A stretch of 64,000 nt of DNA from positions 1 through 64,000 of the forward strand of contig CALOFM010000005.1 of the NCBI GenBank assembly GCA_942492625.1, given 5' to 3'. The notes beneath the pieces are model-generated. The model searched no databases and was not told the DNA's origin. It saw nothing but the letters and a program-made list of their open reading frames with translations. Made by a program: the position numbers and the translations under genes. Positions 1-9,073 of this stretch are shown piece after piece (within the stretch, counting starts at the first letter, position 1; each line of letters opens with the position of its first letter). Origin of the DNA: Thiosymbion sp942492625 (GTDB lineage Bacteria > Pseudomonadota > Gammaproteobacteria > Chromatiales > Chromatiaceae).

Positions 1-690
1 CTGGTGCTCATGTTCGTGCTCGGCGGCCTGCAGGGTCTGCTCGGCTGGTACATGGTCAAGAGCGGCCTGGTAAAGGATCCCCATGTGAGCCAGTATCGGC
101 TCACCGCCCATCTCGGACTCGCCTTCGCCATCTACGTCTACATGCTCTGGGTGGCCCTGGACCTGCTCTACCCACGAAGCGCGAAATCGCCGGCGGGCGA
201 GCCAGCGCCAAGCCGCGGATTTGCGTTCTTTGTGACCCTGCTCGCCTTCGTCACGGCACTCTCGGGCGGGTTCGTTGCCGGCACCAAGGCGGGATTCGCA
301 TACAGCACGTTCCCCACGATGGCAGGACAATGGATACCGGCGGGACTTTTCGCCGTTGATCCCCTATGGCGCAACTTCTTCGAGAACCTAACCACTGTGC
401 AATTCGATCACCGAATCCTGGCCACCCTGCTCTTCTGCTCGATCCTGTGGTTTTGGTGGACCACGCGGCACCCGTCCTCGCCTCCTCGGCTGCGCGTCGG
501 CCTACACCTGCTCCTCGCCGCCGCGTGCCTGCAGGTCACCTTGGGGATCTCCACCCTGTTGTTCGTGGTCCCCACGCCGCTGGCGGCGGCGCACCAGGGC
601 GGTGCGCTCTTGCTGTTGACTGTGTCCATCTTCGTGCTGCATCAGATCGGCGAGACCCGGACGGACCAGTCAACCGCTCATCCCCGGTAA
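1..690 (+). CDS. ctaA: Heme A synthase (CtaA/Cox15), partial at window start
   Basis: The gene is already open at base 1 and ends at the TAA at 688-690. About 229 codons are present against roughly 340 in the family, so the first membrane segments lie outside the window. The enzyme is a polytopic inner-membrane protein that oxidises the C8 methyl of heme O to a formyl group, making heme A for aa3-type oxidases. Seen here: GLLGWYMVKSGL followed by YRLTAHLGLA with a conserved His, a second His in QFDHRILA, a third in AAHQGG, and alternating hydrophobic stretches. Oxidase assembly genes would be expected upstream but are not visible. The family call is secure; the start is not. Confidence 0.93.
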   Translation: MVLMFVLGGLQGLLGWYMVKSGLVKDPHVSQYRLTAHLGLAFAIYVYMLWVALDLLYPRSAKSPAGEPAPSRGFAFFVTLLAFVTALSGGFVAGTKAGFAYSTFPTMAGQWIPAGLFAVDPLWRNFFENLTTVQFDHRILATLLFCSILWFWWTTRHPSSPPRLRVGLHLLLAAACLQVTLGISTLLFVVPTPLAAAHQGGALLLLTVSIFVLHQIGETRTDQSTAHPR

Positions 691-927
691 GCCCGACCGG
701 ATTGAAAGCAGCATGCGTCGATACCCCTCTTCCTGGTGCCTTCTCCCAAGTTTGCTTCTAAATCTGTAACAACGCTGCCTTGGACCGAGCGACCGCTTCC
801 CCGAAAAACACTTTGACGAATCGCCGAGCCTGACCAACTATTAGGCGAGATTTTTCTATCAGGCCACAGGGCAGCTGCTTGAAGCGCTTTCGGCCTGTCA
901 CACGAGCCGAATTGGAGGTAACTACCC

Positions 928-1371
928 ATGCATGCCGTCAACTACTTTCGCGGCCAACACGCCCAAATCCTGAAAATGGTGGAGGAGCTGCGCCCTCTGC
1001 TGAACGAGGAGCAGCTTAAAGTTCGGCTGGTGGCAAGAACTGCGCAGACCTTGCTGGTGGAGCTGGCCGACAAGGTCAAGGGCCACTTGGCCGAGGAAGA
1101 CAAGGACCTGTACCCGGCCTTGCTGACTCACAGCGACTTGGTTGTCAGATCCACCGCATGGAAATTCATCAGCGGCGAGCACGCCCTGCGCCAGGCGTTC
1201 GCGGACTACAGCAAGAAATGGCTGAAGAGCAACGACTTCGAGCACAGCGAAGAGCTCATCGAAGAAACGAACGAGCTGCTTGAGAGCCTCACCGTCCGAA
1301 TCGACCGGGAGGAGCAGTTTCTCTACCCCAAGCTGGAAGCCGAGATCGATACGAAAGACGCCGGAGACTGA
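928..1371 (+). CDS. Hemerythrin-like HHE domain protein
   Basis: A 147-residue soluble protein made of one hemerythrin-like four-helix bundle. Candidate di-iron ligands are H11 in the first helix, H53 with E56/E57 in GHLAEEDKDLYP, H85 in ISGEHALR and the E128/E129 pair in REEQFLYP, which follows the usual H..HxxxE..H..HxxxE layout with the last His replaced by Arg-Glu-Glu. A good Shine-Dalgarno, GGAGGT, sits 9 bases before the ATG. Family members bind oxygen, NO or iron, or act in stress sensing; the role here cannot be read from the sequence. It stands alone, 237 bp after ctaA and 146 bp before the rhodanese-like gene. Confidence 0.85.
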   Translation: MHAVNYFRGQHAQILKMVEELRPLLNEEQLKVRLVARTAQTLLVELADKVKGHLAEEDKDLYPALLTHSDLVVRSTAWKFISGEHALRQAFADYSKKWLKSNDFEHSEELIEETNELLESLTVRIDREEQFLYPKLEAEIDTKDAGD

Positions 1372-1517
1372 GGCGCTAGCTCATCCAAGCTCGCCCGAGC
1401 GCCGGATCGACGGACCTTTTGATGCACCTTCAGAAATTCCCAAGTAAATAGGTAGATAATTAAGCGCAAGGTAATATTCTTATCGATAGGGAAGAAGTAC
1501 ACAGAAGGAGGTGCGAC

Positions 1518-2009
1518 ATGTTACGTCGACTTTTCATTGCTGCAACGGCCCTGACCCTGCTTGCAACCGTGGGGACTGCATGGGCCTACGACGAGGGCTT
1601 GGCGGAGAGCTACGCCAAGCTGTTCGAGCCGGTGGCGGGTGCGAAGGCAGGCAAGGCTCTCCACCTGATGGGGCCCCAGGTGTTTCTCGACAAGCTGAAG
1701 ACAGGGGTGCCGATCGTTACCCTGGACATTCGGACACCGGCCGAAATGTCCGTATTCACCTCGGCTTTGCCCGGCAACCTGACGATTCCCATCAGCGAGC
1801 TGTTTACGCCGGAGAACCTTGCACGTATCCCCACGGATAAGGACGTCGTCGTTGTGCACGTCCGAACCCGCGCGACGGCAGCCGGTACCGCCCTTCGGCA
1901 TGTCGGGTTTGAAAACGTGTTCATTCTGAAAGGTGGATACAAAGGCTCAGCGCCTACCTCGACGCAAAGACGGCAAACACCCCGCCTGAAAACCGGACAG
2001 CCGAAGTAA
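1518..2009 (+). CDS. Secreted rhodanese-like protein without catalytic Cys; 3' frameshift
   Basis: A signal peptide (MLRRLFIAATALTLLATVGTA) is followed by one rhodanese domain with LDIRTPAEMS and a conserved end GFENVFILKGGYKG. The active-site loop reads VVVVHVRTRATAAGTAL; active sulfurtransferases have Cys where this has Val after His, so this copy should not form a persulfide and may only bind substrate. The strong ribosome site GAAGGAGGTG fixes the start. After codon 140 the frame looks wrong: the alternative frame gives LSAYLDAKTANTPPENRTAEV and stops at 2018-2020, the usual rhodanese tail. One missing base near 1943-1946 would restore a protein of about 167 residues, either a mutation or a base-calling error. 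Confidence 0.8.
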   Translation: MLRRLFIAATALTLLATVGTAWAYDEGLAESYAKLFEPVAGAKAGKALHLMGPQVFLDKLKTGVPIVTLDIRTPAEMSVFTSALPGNLTIPISELFTPENLARIPTDKDVVVVHVRTRATAAGTALRHVGFENVFILKGGYKGSAPTSTQRRQTPRLKTGQPK

Positions 2010-2083
2010 CCATAAAGTAGAGGGAGTAATCACGCCCTCCCGTCCCGCTATCGCGGTGTTCGCGACGCACCGCCGTGATGCAG

Positions 2084-3040
2084 TCAGAAAGCCGCCTCCT
2101 CCACCTGCAGGTAAGCGAGTGAGATGTGCTTGCCGAGCTCATCCTCGAAGCCCGCCCAATCCTTGAAGGCCGCCAGCTTCTCGGCGATCTGCGGCTTCAT
2201 CTCGAAGTCGCTGATGCCTTCCTCGAACAAGACCTCGACCGTGCCGTAAAGGGTCGCCATGTAGTCCCGGTTGGCGTCGACGATTTCCCAACCCCCGGTC
2301 TTCCCATGCCCCGGGACCAGCACCTTGGCTGCGAAGGCATCCTGTTTGACCTTCTCCAACGCGGCGACGGTGCCCGCGAAGGAGCCGTCGTCCATGCGCA
2401 CGATCCGCTTGTTGTTCGCGTTATCGCCGAGGAAGAGCAGCCCCTTTTCCGGCACCTCGATCATCAGGTCCGTGTGGGTGTGGACCTGCCCGTAGTGATG
2501 AATGCGAAAGGTCAGACCGCCGTGCTGGACCTCATCGCCATTATCCAGAGACTGGTCGGGACCTACGACTTCCGTCCCCTCTGTGGCGCCCTCGGTGGCC
2601 CGCATCATGCGCTCGACCCACGCGACACCGGCTCCAGCCTCGATCGCCGCGAGCATCTTTGGATGCCCATAGATGGGTACCTCCGGAAACTGGGCCCGTA
2701 TCGCCTGGTTGCCGAGCCAATGGTCCCCGTGCACATGGGTGTTGAGCACCGCCAACAGGGGCTTGTCCGTGACCTTGCGGATCTGGCGCAGCACCATCTC
2801 ACCGGTCTGGACGCTGGAGCCCGGATCAACAACCACCACCCCGGCATCCGTAACCAGAAAGGCCGGATTATTCATGAATCCCTGGTTCTGCGGGTTCGGG
2901 TAGTCCAGCGGCCCGTGAATGACGAAGACTCCGGGGGCCACCTCGTCGGCCTGATGATCGGGCAGGTCCGGACCGCGCGCGGCAAGGACAGAGGCGGCAA
3001 AGAGCAGACCGGCAATTGTGAGCAATGATCTCATGAGCAT
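2084..3040 (-). CDS. Secreted metallo-beta-lactamase-fold hydrolase
   Basis: The chosen start is the ATG at 3038-3040, giving MLMRSLLTIAGLLFAASVLAA, a clear signal peptide; upstream in-frame codons extend to 3130 but encode a charged stretch that would block export. The mature domain has the zinc motif HVHGDHWLGN (HxHxDH), a later His in YGQVHTHTD, GDNANNK, and PGHGKTGG, all standard for the MBL fold. The about 318-residue protein belongs to the periplasmic MBL group found near sulfur-oxidation or quinoprotein genes (SoxH-like), but no sox or PQQ gene is visible here. It converges with the rhodanese gene, 63-74 bp away. Substrate unknown. Confidence 0.85.
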   Translation of the reverse strand: MLMRSLLTIAGLLFAASVLAARGPDLPDHQADEVAPGVFVIHGPLDYPNPQNQGFMNNPAFLVTDAGVVVVDPGSSVQTGEMVLRQIRKVTDKPLLAVLNTHVHGDHWLGNQAIRAQFPEVPIYGHPKMLAAIEAGAGVAWVERMMRATEGATEGTEVVGPDQSLDNGDEVQHGGLTFRIHHYGQVHTHTDLMIEVPEKGLLFLGDNANNKRIVRMDDGSFAGTVAALEKVKQDAFAAKVLVPGHGKTGGWEIVDANRDYMATLYGTVEVLFEEGISDFEMKPQIAEKLAAFKDWAGFEDELGKHISLAYLQVEEAAF

Positions 3041-3337
3041 AAAGTTGACTCTCTTTGTAGGTATTCCGCACAGCTTGTACAACGACGGCGGCGCTATTTC
3101 CAGGCGTCGCGTCCGAAGGCATCGGACCACGAGTGCCCCTGACAGCCTATAGTTTTCTCCCGCGTGCCGGTACTATGGCCTTCCCAAAGACGCAACGCGC
3201 AAAGGCGTGACCGCCCAAGCGCTATGTTCCATTTCTCGCCCATCATCCTCAGGGGTGATGTTTAGATCCACCGGGAGAAACGGCGCGCGCGAGCGTGAAG
3301 GTTGACGACAAGCACAAGAACCACAGGAGCGACCAGC

Positions 3338-4144
3338 ATGAAAATCGCACGTTTTCATGACCCCTCGGGGGTCGTCCGCTACGGGATTCCGATCGATGAG
3401 ACCCACGCACACCCCCTGGAGGGTGACCTCTACGAGGGTCTGACAGAGACGAGCGACACACTGTCGGTAAGCAAGTGGCTGGCCCCCGTCGCCCCGCCCA
3501 ACATCTTCTGCATCGGACTCAACTACCGGGCGCATGCGCAGGAAACGGGCGCGAAGATACCGGGGAATCCCGTGATCTTCATGAAGCCGACGACAGCGAT
3601 CACCAATCCGGGCGATCCCGTTCCCCTGCCCGCCGCCTGCGAGCGCGGACCGGAGGTGGACTACGAGGCGGAGCTGACGGTGGTCATCGGGAGGACCGCA
3701 AAAGACGTACCGGAGGCGCAAGCCCTCCACTATGTGCTTGGCTACACCTGCGCCAACGACATCTCGGCCCGGAAGTGGCAAAAGCATGGCGGCGGCGGAC
3801 AATGGATTCGCGGTAAGAGCTTCGATGGCTTTTGCCCGCTGGGTCCCGTACTGGTGACCGCCGACGAGATCCCGGATCCCCAGGCCCTGGACGTTCGATG
3901 CCTGCTCAACGGCGAGACCATGCAGACCGGCAACACCAGCGACATGATCTTCACCGTCGCGCAGCTCATCGCCCATATCAGCCGGGACACCACCTTGCTG
4001 CCGGGCACCCTGATACTCACGGGCACCCCCCCCGGCGTCGGCTTCGCCCGTAAGCCGCCGGTCTTCCTCGCCGACGGTGACCTGGTTCGCGTCGAGATCG
4101 AGAACATCGGGGCTTTGGAGAATCCGGTTCGCAACGCGGTCTGA
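3338..4144 (+). CDS. Fumarylacetoacetate hydrolase (FAH) family protein
   Basis: 268 residues from the ATG at 3338, which has CAGGAGC eight bases upstream; an in-frame start at 3302 is less likely. The C-terminal two thirds is an FAH fold: CIGLNYRAHAQETG, FMKPTTAITNPGD, the metal-binding acidic cluster in PEVDYEAELTVVIG, GYTCANDISAR, and GTLILTGTPPGVG. Family members hydrolyse or decarboxylate beta-diketo acids (5-oxopent-3-ene-1,2,5-tricarboxylate decarboxylase, acylpyruvase, oxaloacetate tautomerase). The substrate cannot be chosen from sequence alone, and no aromatic degradation genes lie nearby. Cytoplasmic; transcribed alone. Confidence 0.88.
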   Translation: MKIARFHDPSGVVRYGIPIDETHAHPLEGDLYEGLTETSDTLSVSKWLAPVAPPNIFCIGLNYRAHAQETGAKIPGNPVIFMKPTTAITNPGDPVPLPAACERGPEVDYEAELTVVIGRTAKDVPEAQALHYVLGYTCANDISARKWQKHGGGGQWIRGKSFDGFCPLGPVLVTADEIPDPQALDVRCLLNGETMQTGNTSDMIFTVAQLIAHISRDTTLLPGTLILTGTPPGVGFARKPPVFLADGDLVRVEIENIGALENPVRNAV

Positions 4145-4203
4145 ACCGGGGCGCACAAGATCGACACCTTGGTTCAGCCCATCCCCTGAAACGGCGTTTA
4201 TCC

Positions 4204-4337
4204 CCAGATTGCGCAGATTTCATAGATGAGTCCGAACACGCGTGTTCGGTAACGGACGCGCCCGTCAGGTGGCCGATGAGCGCTCGGTACAGGCGAAACC
4301 AGGCAACAATCTGCGTAATCTGCGGAAACAAGAATTT
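4204..4337. repeat. REP-like intergenic element with inverted ATCTGCG arms
   Basis: The gap between the FAH gene and the restriction remnant holds an arm AGATTGCGCAGATTT at about 4204-4218 and an inverted, slightly diverged arm AATCTGCGTAATCTGCGG at about 4308-4327, separated by roughly 90 bases. A related single arm, ATCTGCGTTTATTTGCGG, lies at about 23871-23888 between two convergent genes. Dispersed short intergenic repeats of this kind are common in high-GC proteobacteria. No coding potential is evident. Confidence 0.35.
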
Positions 4338-4384
4338 CGCCGCCAGATTTGCGGATTCGACGTCTAAGCCAAAGCACCACAAGA

Positions 4385-4768
4385 TCAGACAGCCTGCGCA
4401 AGCCGCCTCAGGCTCATGTTTGCGGCGATGGCATCGTGAGGGATCAGGGCATACCTCCAGGGCTTGCCGCCGTAGGTCGCGGTGTGGGCCGTGGCACGTG
4501 CGCACCAGCGCTCTGCGGCTTCCTTCTTGGCCAGCAATTCCGAGTCCTCTAACTCCTTGCGCTGCTTCGGCTCGCACATGTAGATTGCACCCTGCGTCTC
4601 GACCACAAAATCAGGCTGGTACTCCCGGTGGTCGACGCCCGATTTGTAGAAGAGCTGAAACTGGCCCTTCGCCGGTCCGAACCATTTGTGGACGTCGGGA
4701 TCGATCTCGACCATAACCGAGAACAACCGCTCGGAGTCCGAATCGAACTTGGCAACCTCGTAAAGACA
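4385..4768 (-). pseudogene. Type III restriction enzyme (Res) C-terminal remnant
   Basis: About 127 codons ending at 4385 encode the C-terminal nuclease region of a type III restriction or DEAD/DEAH-helicase protein: CLYEVAKFDSDSERLFSVM, YQPDFVVETQG, then MCEPKQRKELED, a PD-(D/E)xK arrangement with P-D, E and the EPK triad, and KPWRYALIPHD near the end. The family is about 900-1000 residues, so most of the gene is gone. Homology stops at 4768, right where the inverted repeat of the IS1634-like element begins (4771), so the insertion or a deletion next to it removed the rest. The open frame continues into IS sequence but that part is not native. Nonfunctional. Confidence 0.75.
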
Positions 4769-4770
4769 TC

Positions 4771-6593
4771 TAGCCCGACTTCGACTATTCAGGCGTGATT
4801 CTCGCCGATTCAGCGATGTTGACGCCGGCAAGGTGTTGTTTTCGTTGACGGCGGGTTGTCTAAGTCGGCTGTAGTGCCGACTTAGGTTGTTGAATGGCAG
4901 AGGAATTTTTCCGACACCATTGGCATGTTTCTGCGTGCCAAGAAGCGAATCAAAGACGGCAAAGAGCATCGTTACTGGAGCATTGTCGAAAACCGCCGGG
5001 TCGCCGATGGTCGCGTAGTGCAGCGTCAAGTGCTCTACCTCGGGGAGATCAACGATTCGCAGCAAGCGGCTTGGTGCCGGAGCATCGACGTGCTCGAAGA
5101 GGATGAGAGTGCGTCGGCGCAAGTGGTGCTGTTCCCGGAAGACCGCCGAGCACCGCCGTTGGATTGCGATGTGGTACAGGTCCGACTCGGTGCCCTGGAA
5201 GCTGCGGCGCCCGCGCCAGTGGGAGTGGGTGTTGGCTGGCCTGCGAGCTGTGGAGGCAGTTGCAGCTCGATCGGTTCTGGCAGCCGCGCTTGCCCCCGAG
5301 CCGCAAGGGAACCCGGTGGTTGCATGTGCTCAAGACCCTGGCCTGTTATCGACTCCTCGACCCGGGCAGCGAGTGGCGTCTGCACCGTCATTGGTACCAC
5401 CACAGTGCCATGGGCGATCTGCTCGGGGAAGACTTCAGCGTCGCCCACAGCCATACACTCTACCGCTGTTTGGACAAGCTGCTGGTGCACAAGGAGGCGT
5501 TGTTCTCCTACTTGCAGGATCGCTGGCGTTCCCTGTTCGATGCCCGCTTCGAGGTCCTGCTCTACGACCAGCACCTATTTCTGGGTCCGACCCTCCCGGT
5601 GGTCGGCAAGCGCCGGTACGGCTACAGTCGCGACAAGAGGCCGGACTGCGTGCAGGCGGTCATCGCCTTGATCGTGACTCCGGACGGTTTTCCACTGGCC
5701 TACGAAGTCCTGCCGGGGAACACCAGCGACAAGACAACGCTGGAGGATTTCCTGGCCAAGATCCAGGCCCAATATGGAAAGGCAGATCGGGTCTGGGTGA
5801 TGGATCGGGGCATCCCCACCGAAGCGACCCTGGCGAGCATGCGCAAGGCCGATGTGCCGTTGCACTACCTGGTGGGCACCCCCAAGGGACGGCTGAGCAA
5901 GCTGGAGAAAGCCTTTCTCACCAAACCCCGGGCGCAGGTGCGCGAGAGCGTCGACGTCAAGCTTCTGGAGCAAGAAGGAGATCTACATCCTGGCACGCAG
6001 CCATGGGCGCATGCACAAGGAACGGGGCATGCGCCGGCGCCGGCTCAAGCGGCTATGGAAACGTCTCGCCGATCTGCAGCGCCAGAAGCTGACCCGCGAC
6101 CAACTTTTGATCAAGCTCGGCGCCGCCAAGACCGAGGCCGGGCGTGCCTGGGGCCTGGTTGATATCCGCTTGCCCGATGTTGACCAACCGCTCAACGCAC
6201 ACACCTTCACCTTCGCGTTGAACCGCAAGAAGCTGCGTCAGGCACGCCGCCGCGAAGGTCGCTACCTACTACGCTCCAACCTCAGTGGCGCCGGGGCTGA
6301 CCCCACGGGCGGCGTTAGAGAAGTTCTCCGCCATGCAGATGGTCGACGTGCACCTGCCCACGACCGATGGGCGCACCCTGATTCTCAGCCGCTACACCGA
6401 GCCGGAGAACGACCAACAGCTCCTGCTGCAGCAACTGCGCCTGCAACTGCCCGAACAACCGCCACCGAGGATCACATCCGCGGATTCCGCCCGGAGCGCC
6501 TGACACCGACCTGTAGTGCCGACCTTTTGCTTGCGTGAACACGGAATCAATAGGTTACGCTGCTTTTTCGGGCGAATAGTCGAAGACGGGTTA
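4771..6593 (+). mobile_element. IS1634-like (IS4 superfamily) element, decayed
   Basis: The transposase remnant is flanked by a 20-bp imperfect inverted repeat: TAGCCCGACTTCGACTATTC at 4771-4790 and its counterpart, read on the minus strand as TAACCCGTCTTCGACTATTC, at 6574-6593 (18 of 20 match). The element is about 1.8 kb, a little short for the family because the transposase has an internal deletion. No target duplication was found at the edges. Inside, upstream of the transposase, is a perfect 9-bp stem-loop at 4861-4884 (arms TAAGTCGGC and GCCGACTTA); the motif CTGTAGTGCCGAC recurs at 6511-6523. Family assignment rests on the transposase; the ends are inferred. Confidence 0.6.
4925..6503 (+). 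pseudogene. IS1634-family transposase, frameshifted and internally deleted
   Basis: The N-terminus starts at 4925 (MFLRAKKRIKDGKEHRYWS, RVVQRQVLYLGEI). The reading frame changes near 5230, continues in a second frame with LLDPGSEWRLHRHWYHHSAM, VIALIVTPDGFPLAYEVLPG, WVMDRGIPTEATLASMRKA, then shifts again near 5985 into MHKERGMRRRRLKRLWKRL and LGAAKTEAGRAWGLVDI. Near 6280 the sequence jumps from YLLRSNLSG to APGLTPRAALEKFSAMQMVD, losing roughly 60-70 codons that in the family include the YREKK-like region with the catalytic Glu. The DLTSTYFEG-type motif is also damaged (LLYDQHLFLG). Several independent lesions make this copy inactive. Confidence 0.8.
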
Positions 6594-6693
6594 GGAGCGC
6601 GGGTTCGGGCAGAGACCGGAAACCCCCCAACAGCCGCGCGAAACACCGCAGCGCAGATGGCTCGTAAGCGTCCCGCGAACTACCGGCTTGACC

Positions 6694-8325
6694 CTATAGT
6701 TTCAAGTCTTCGGGGTTGAGATTCCGGGGCAGGAGTGCGTGGATCGCTGCGGGCGTCGTTGCCTCGGGCAGGCGCTCGAACAGGAAGGTAAGGTAGGCGC
6801 GGGGCTCGAGGCCATTGGCCTTGGCTGTTTCGATGAGGGAATAGAGTGTCGCGCTGGCATGGGCGCCGCGGGGGCTGCCACTGAACAGCCAGCCCTTTCT
6901 TCCGACCACGAAGGGGCGGATCGCATTTTCCGCGGCGTTGTTGTCGAGGGGGATATGACCGTCGTCGAGGAAGGTGGTCAGCTGCGGCCACAGTCCGAGG
7001 GCGTAGGCAATGGCCTTGCCGAGCAGTCCCTTGGGCAGGGTCTTGGTGACCTTGTCGTCAAGCCAGGCCTTGATCTTGTCCAGGATGGGCTTGCTGTGCA
7101 GCGCGCGCCCGGCCTTGCGTTCGTCCGGGGAGCTCGCGCGCAGCTCGCGCTCGACGGCGTAGAGCTTGGCGATCAGCGTTACCATCTGATGGGCGGCGGC
7201 GGTATTCGTGCGTCCCTCGGCGGCCTCGACGAACTTCCTTCTCACGTGGGCCCAACAGGCCGCGTGTCCGCAGATGCCGGCCTCCCGCGCCAAGGCGTTG
7301 TAACCGCTGTAGCCATCGGTGAGGATGTACACCCCGGTCGGGGGCGGGTCGCTATCGGCCGGCCACTGCCCGCCGGGGAAGAGGAATTGCCGGGGCACCT
7401 CGCCGCTGCGGTTCTCGGCGTATTGGAACCAGACGATCGGTTGTGCGGGCGGGCCGCCGCGATAGACCCACATGAAAGACTGTTGCCTGGCCTCGCGCCC
7501 GGGCTCTTCGAGGACCTGCAGGCGCGTCTCGTCGATGTGGATGACCCGGCCTTGATAGAGCGCCGCTTTCATCGCCGCCAGCAGCGGGTTGAGCCGCTCG
7601 TCGAGCTGAATCAGCCAGCCGGCCATCGTCTGGCGGGGAATATCGATCCCCTCGCGGGCGAAGATCTTCTCTTGGCGGTACAGCGGCAGGGCATCGACGA
7701 ACTTGCCCGCCACCACGTCGGCAAGCACGGAGCTGTGAGCGATGGCCTTGGGTAGGATCTGCGGCGCGCGCGGGGCGATCACCACCCCCTGCTCGGCCCC
7801 GGGGACATCCTCGTTGATCGGGACATACTTGGCGCGTTTGAACAGGATCACATAGGGCTGGCGCGGGATCACCGCCAGCTGCTCGGATTCATCGTAGCCG
7901 ATGAAGGTCCAGTCCGCGCCCATGGCCTGCTTCTCGGCCGCGGGCAGATCGATGATGCGCTCCACACGTGGCAGGTGTTCCGGTAAGGGCCGGCGCACCG
8001 GCTTGTCCTTGGGCTTCTCGGCAGGTTGCTTCGCCTCTGGCGCAGCTGGCTGTTCGAGCTCTTCTTCGAGCGCGCCAATCAGGGCCTCGAGCTCGGCCTC
8101 GTCGAAGAGCTTGAGCTGCTCGGCCGGAATGCGGTCGGTACCGGGCCCGAAGCGTTTGCGTTTCAGCAGGGTGATGTAGTCGAGCAGCTGCTGGATGTGT
8201 TGCTCCTGTTCCTTCAGGCTCTGCGCGTGCTGCCGCTCCGATTCGGCCAGCCGATCCTGCAGCTCGATGATCTCGCCACGCAGCACGACGGGGTCCTCGG
8301 GAAGCTTGGCAGCGGCGCTTTGCAT
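6694..8325 (-). CDS. tnpC: IS66 transposase (large DDE subunit)
   Basis: 543 residues, full length for IS66 transposases. The N-terminus is a leucine-rich coiled coil (about residues 15-60, EIIELQDRLAESERQHAQSL) with the conserved LLKRKRFGPGTDRIP box, followed by a zinc-finger-like region and the catalytic domain. DDE candidates are D in VIHIDETRLQVL, D in ILTDGYSGYN and E in NNAAENAIRPFVVGRKGW, and the C-terminus ends with the family tail LPRNLNPEDLKL. It catalyses cut-and-paste style movement of the element. It lies 50 bp downstream of tnpB. No lesion seen. Confidence 0.95.
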   Translation of the reverse strand: MQSAAAKLPEDPVVLRGEIIELQDRLAESERQHAQSLKEQEQHIQQLLDYITLLKRKRFGPGTDRIPAEQLKLFDEAELEALIGALEEELEQPAAPEAKQPAEKPKDKPVRRPLPEHLPRVERIIDLPAAEKQAMGADWTFIGYDESEQLAVIPRQPYVILFKRAKYVPINEDVPGAEQGVVIAPRAPQILPKAIAHSSVLADVVAGKFVDALPLYRQEKIFAREGIDIPRQTMAGWLIQLDERLNPLLAAMKAALYQGRVIHIDETRLQVLEEPGREARQQSFMWVYRGGPPAQPIVWFQYAENRSGEVPRQFLFPGGQWPADSDPPPTGVYILTDGYSGYNALAREAGICGHAACWAHVRRKFVEAAEGRTNTAAAHQMVTLIAKLYAVERELRASSPDERKAGRALHSKPILDKIKAWLDDKVTKTLPKGLLGKAIAYALGLWPQLTTFLDDGHIPLDNNAAENAIRPFVVGRKGWLFSGSPRGAHASATLYSLIETAKANGLEPRAYLTFLFERLPEATTPAAIHALLPRNLNPEDLKL

Positions 8326-8375
8326 AGCGGCTATTTTACCAAAATACCGCTTTTAATTCAGCCAGATAATGCGAA

Positions 8376-8732
8376 TTACAGCAGCCAGAACACGGCCTTG
8401 CGATGACCCTGCACACGACGGATATCCAGTCCGTCGAGTAGCCAGCGCAGCTCCCGTACCGAGACCTCAATGGCGGTACCGGCCACTTCGCCCTGCGGCC
8501 AGCGGAAGCGCTCGCGCTCCAGGCGCCGATACCACAGCCAGAAGCCGTTGCGCTGCCAGAACAGGATCTTGATCTTGTCGCGGCCCCGGTTGCAGAAGAC
8601 GAAGAGGCAGTCGCTGAATGGGTCTTGCTCCAGGACGTCCTGCACCAAGACCGCCAGGCCGTCGATTTGCTTGCGCATATCCGTGGCGCCCAAGGCCAGA
8701 TAGACCCGGGTGTGCTCGATCGGGACGATCAC
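8376..8732 (-). CDS. tnpB: IS66 accessory protein TnpB
   Basis: 118 residues, full length for the IS66 Orf2 family: IEHTRVYLALGATDMRKQID, VFCNRGRDKIKILFWQRNGF, and WLWYRRLERERFRWP are the family hallmarks. The start codon GTG at 8730-8732 overlaps the tnpA stop (GTGA), implying translational coupling. The protein is required together with TnpA for transposition of IS66 elements, though its biochemical job is not settled. Confidence 0.95.
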   Translation of the reverse strand: MIVPIEHTRVYLALGATDMRKQIDGLAVLVQDVLEQDPFSDCLFVFCNRGRDKIKILFWQRNGFWLWYRRLERERFRWPQGEVAGTAIEVSVRELRWLLDGLDIRRVQGHRKAVFWLL

Positions 8733-9073
8733 GCTACCGCCTCCAAGGTCGCGAGCACGCGTTCGAGCGTCACGGCATCAAACTCCGGGCTGATCTCGAT
8801 TCGTACCCCTTTGCCCACCACCAGGGTCAGGCCACTGCCCGGGTGCGACGGCTTGTCTGCGCACACCCGCACCGGCATCAGTTGGGTCCCGGACATCCGA
8901 CCACCGTCTGGTCGATCCCCCGGTAGCCGTCGGCGCCAGTAGCGTAAGCTGCTCTGGCCAATCCCGCGCTCGGCACAAAACCCCCGCTGGCTCTGCCCGC
9001 TCGCCTCGTACTCCTTTACCAGTGCCGCCCATTGCTCCGGCGTCCTTCGTTCCAGCCTCTCGATCTGTGTCAT
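8729..9073 (-). CDS. tnpA: IS66 accessory protein TnpA
   Basis: 114 residues. The N-terminal part has a helix-turn-helix pattern (EQWAALVKEYEASGQSQRGF, then GIGQSSLRYWRRRL) like other IS66 Orf1 proteins, and the C-terminal part is the less conserved IRIEISPEFD segment ending LERVLATLEAVA. First gene of the element; its stop overlaps the tnpB start by four bases. Probably a DNA-binding or regulatory subunit. Confidence 0.92.
   Translation of the reverse strand: MTQIERLERRTPEQWAALVKEYEASGQSQRGFCAERGIGQSSLRYWRRRLPGDRPDGGRMSGTQLMPVRVCADKPSHPGSGLTLVVGKGVRIEISPEFDAVTLERVLATLEAVA

Noticed and set aside
2126..3028. Plus-strand frame of 300 codons opposite the MBL gene
   Set aside because: The minus strand carries the signal peptide and the HVHGDHWLGN zinc motif; the plus strand frame has no recognisable features.
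4385..5122. Full 245-codon reading of the restriction remnant
   Set aside because: Codons before 4768 are IS sequence; only the C-terminal about 127 codons are native.
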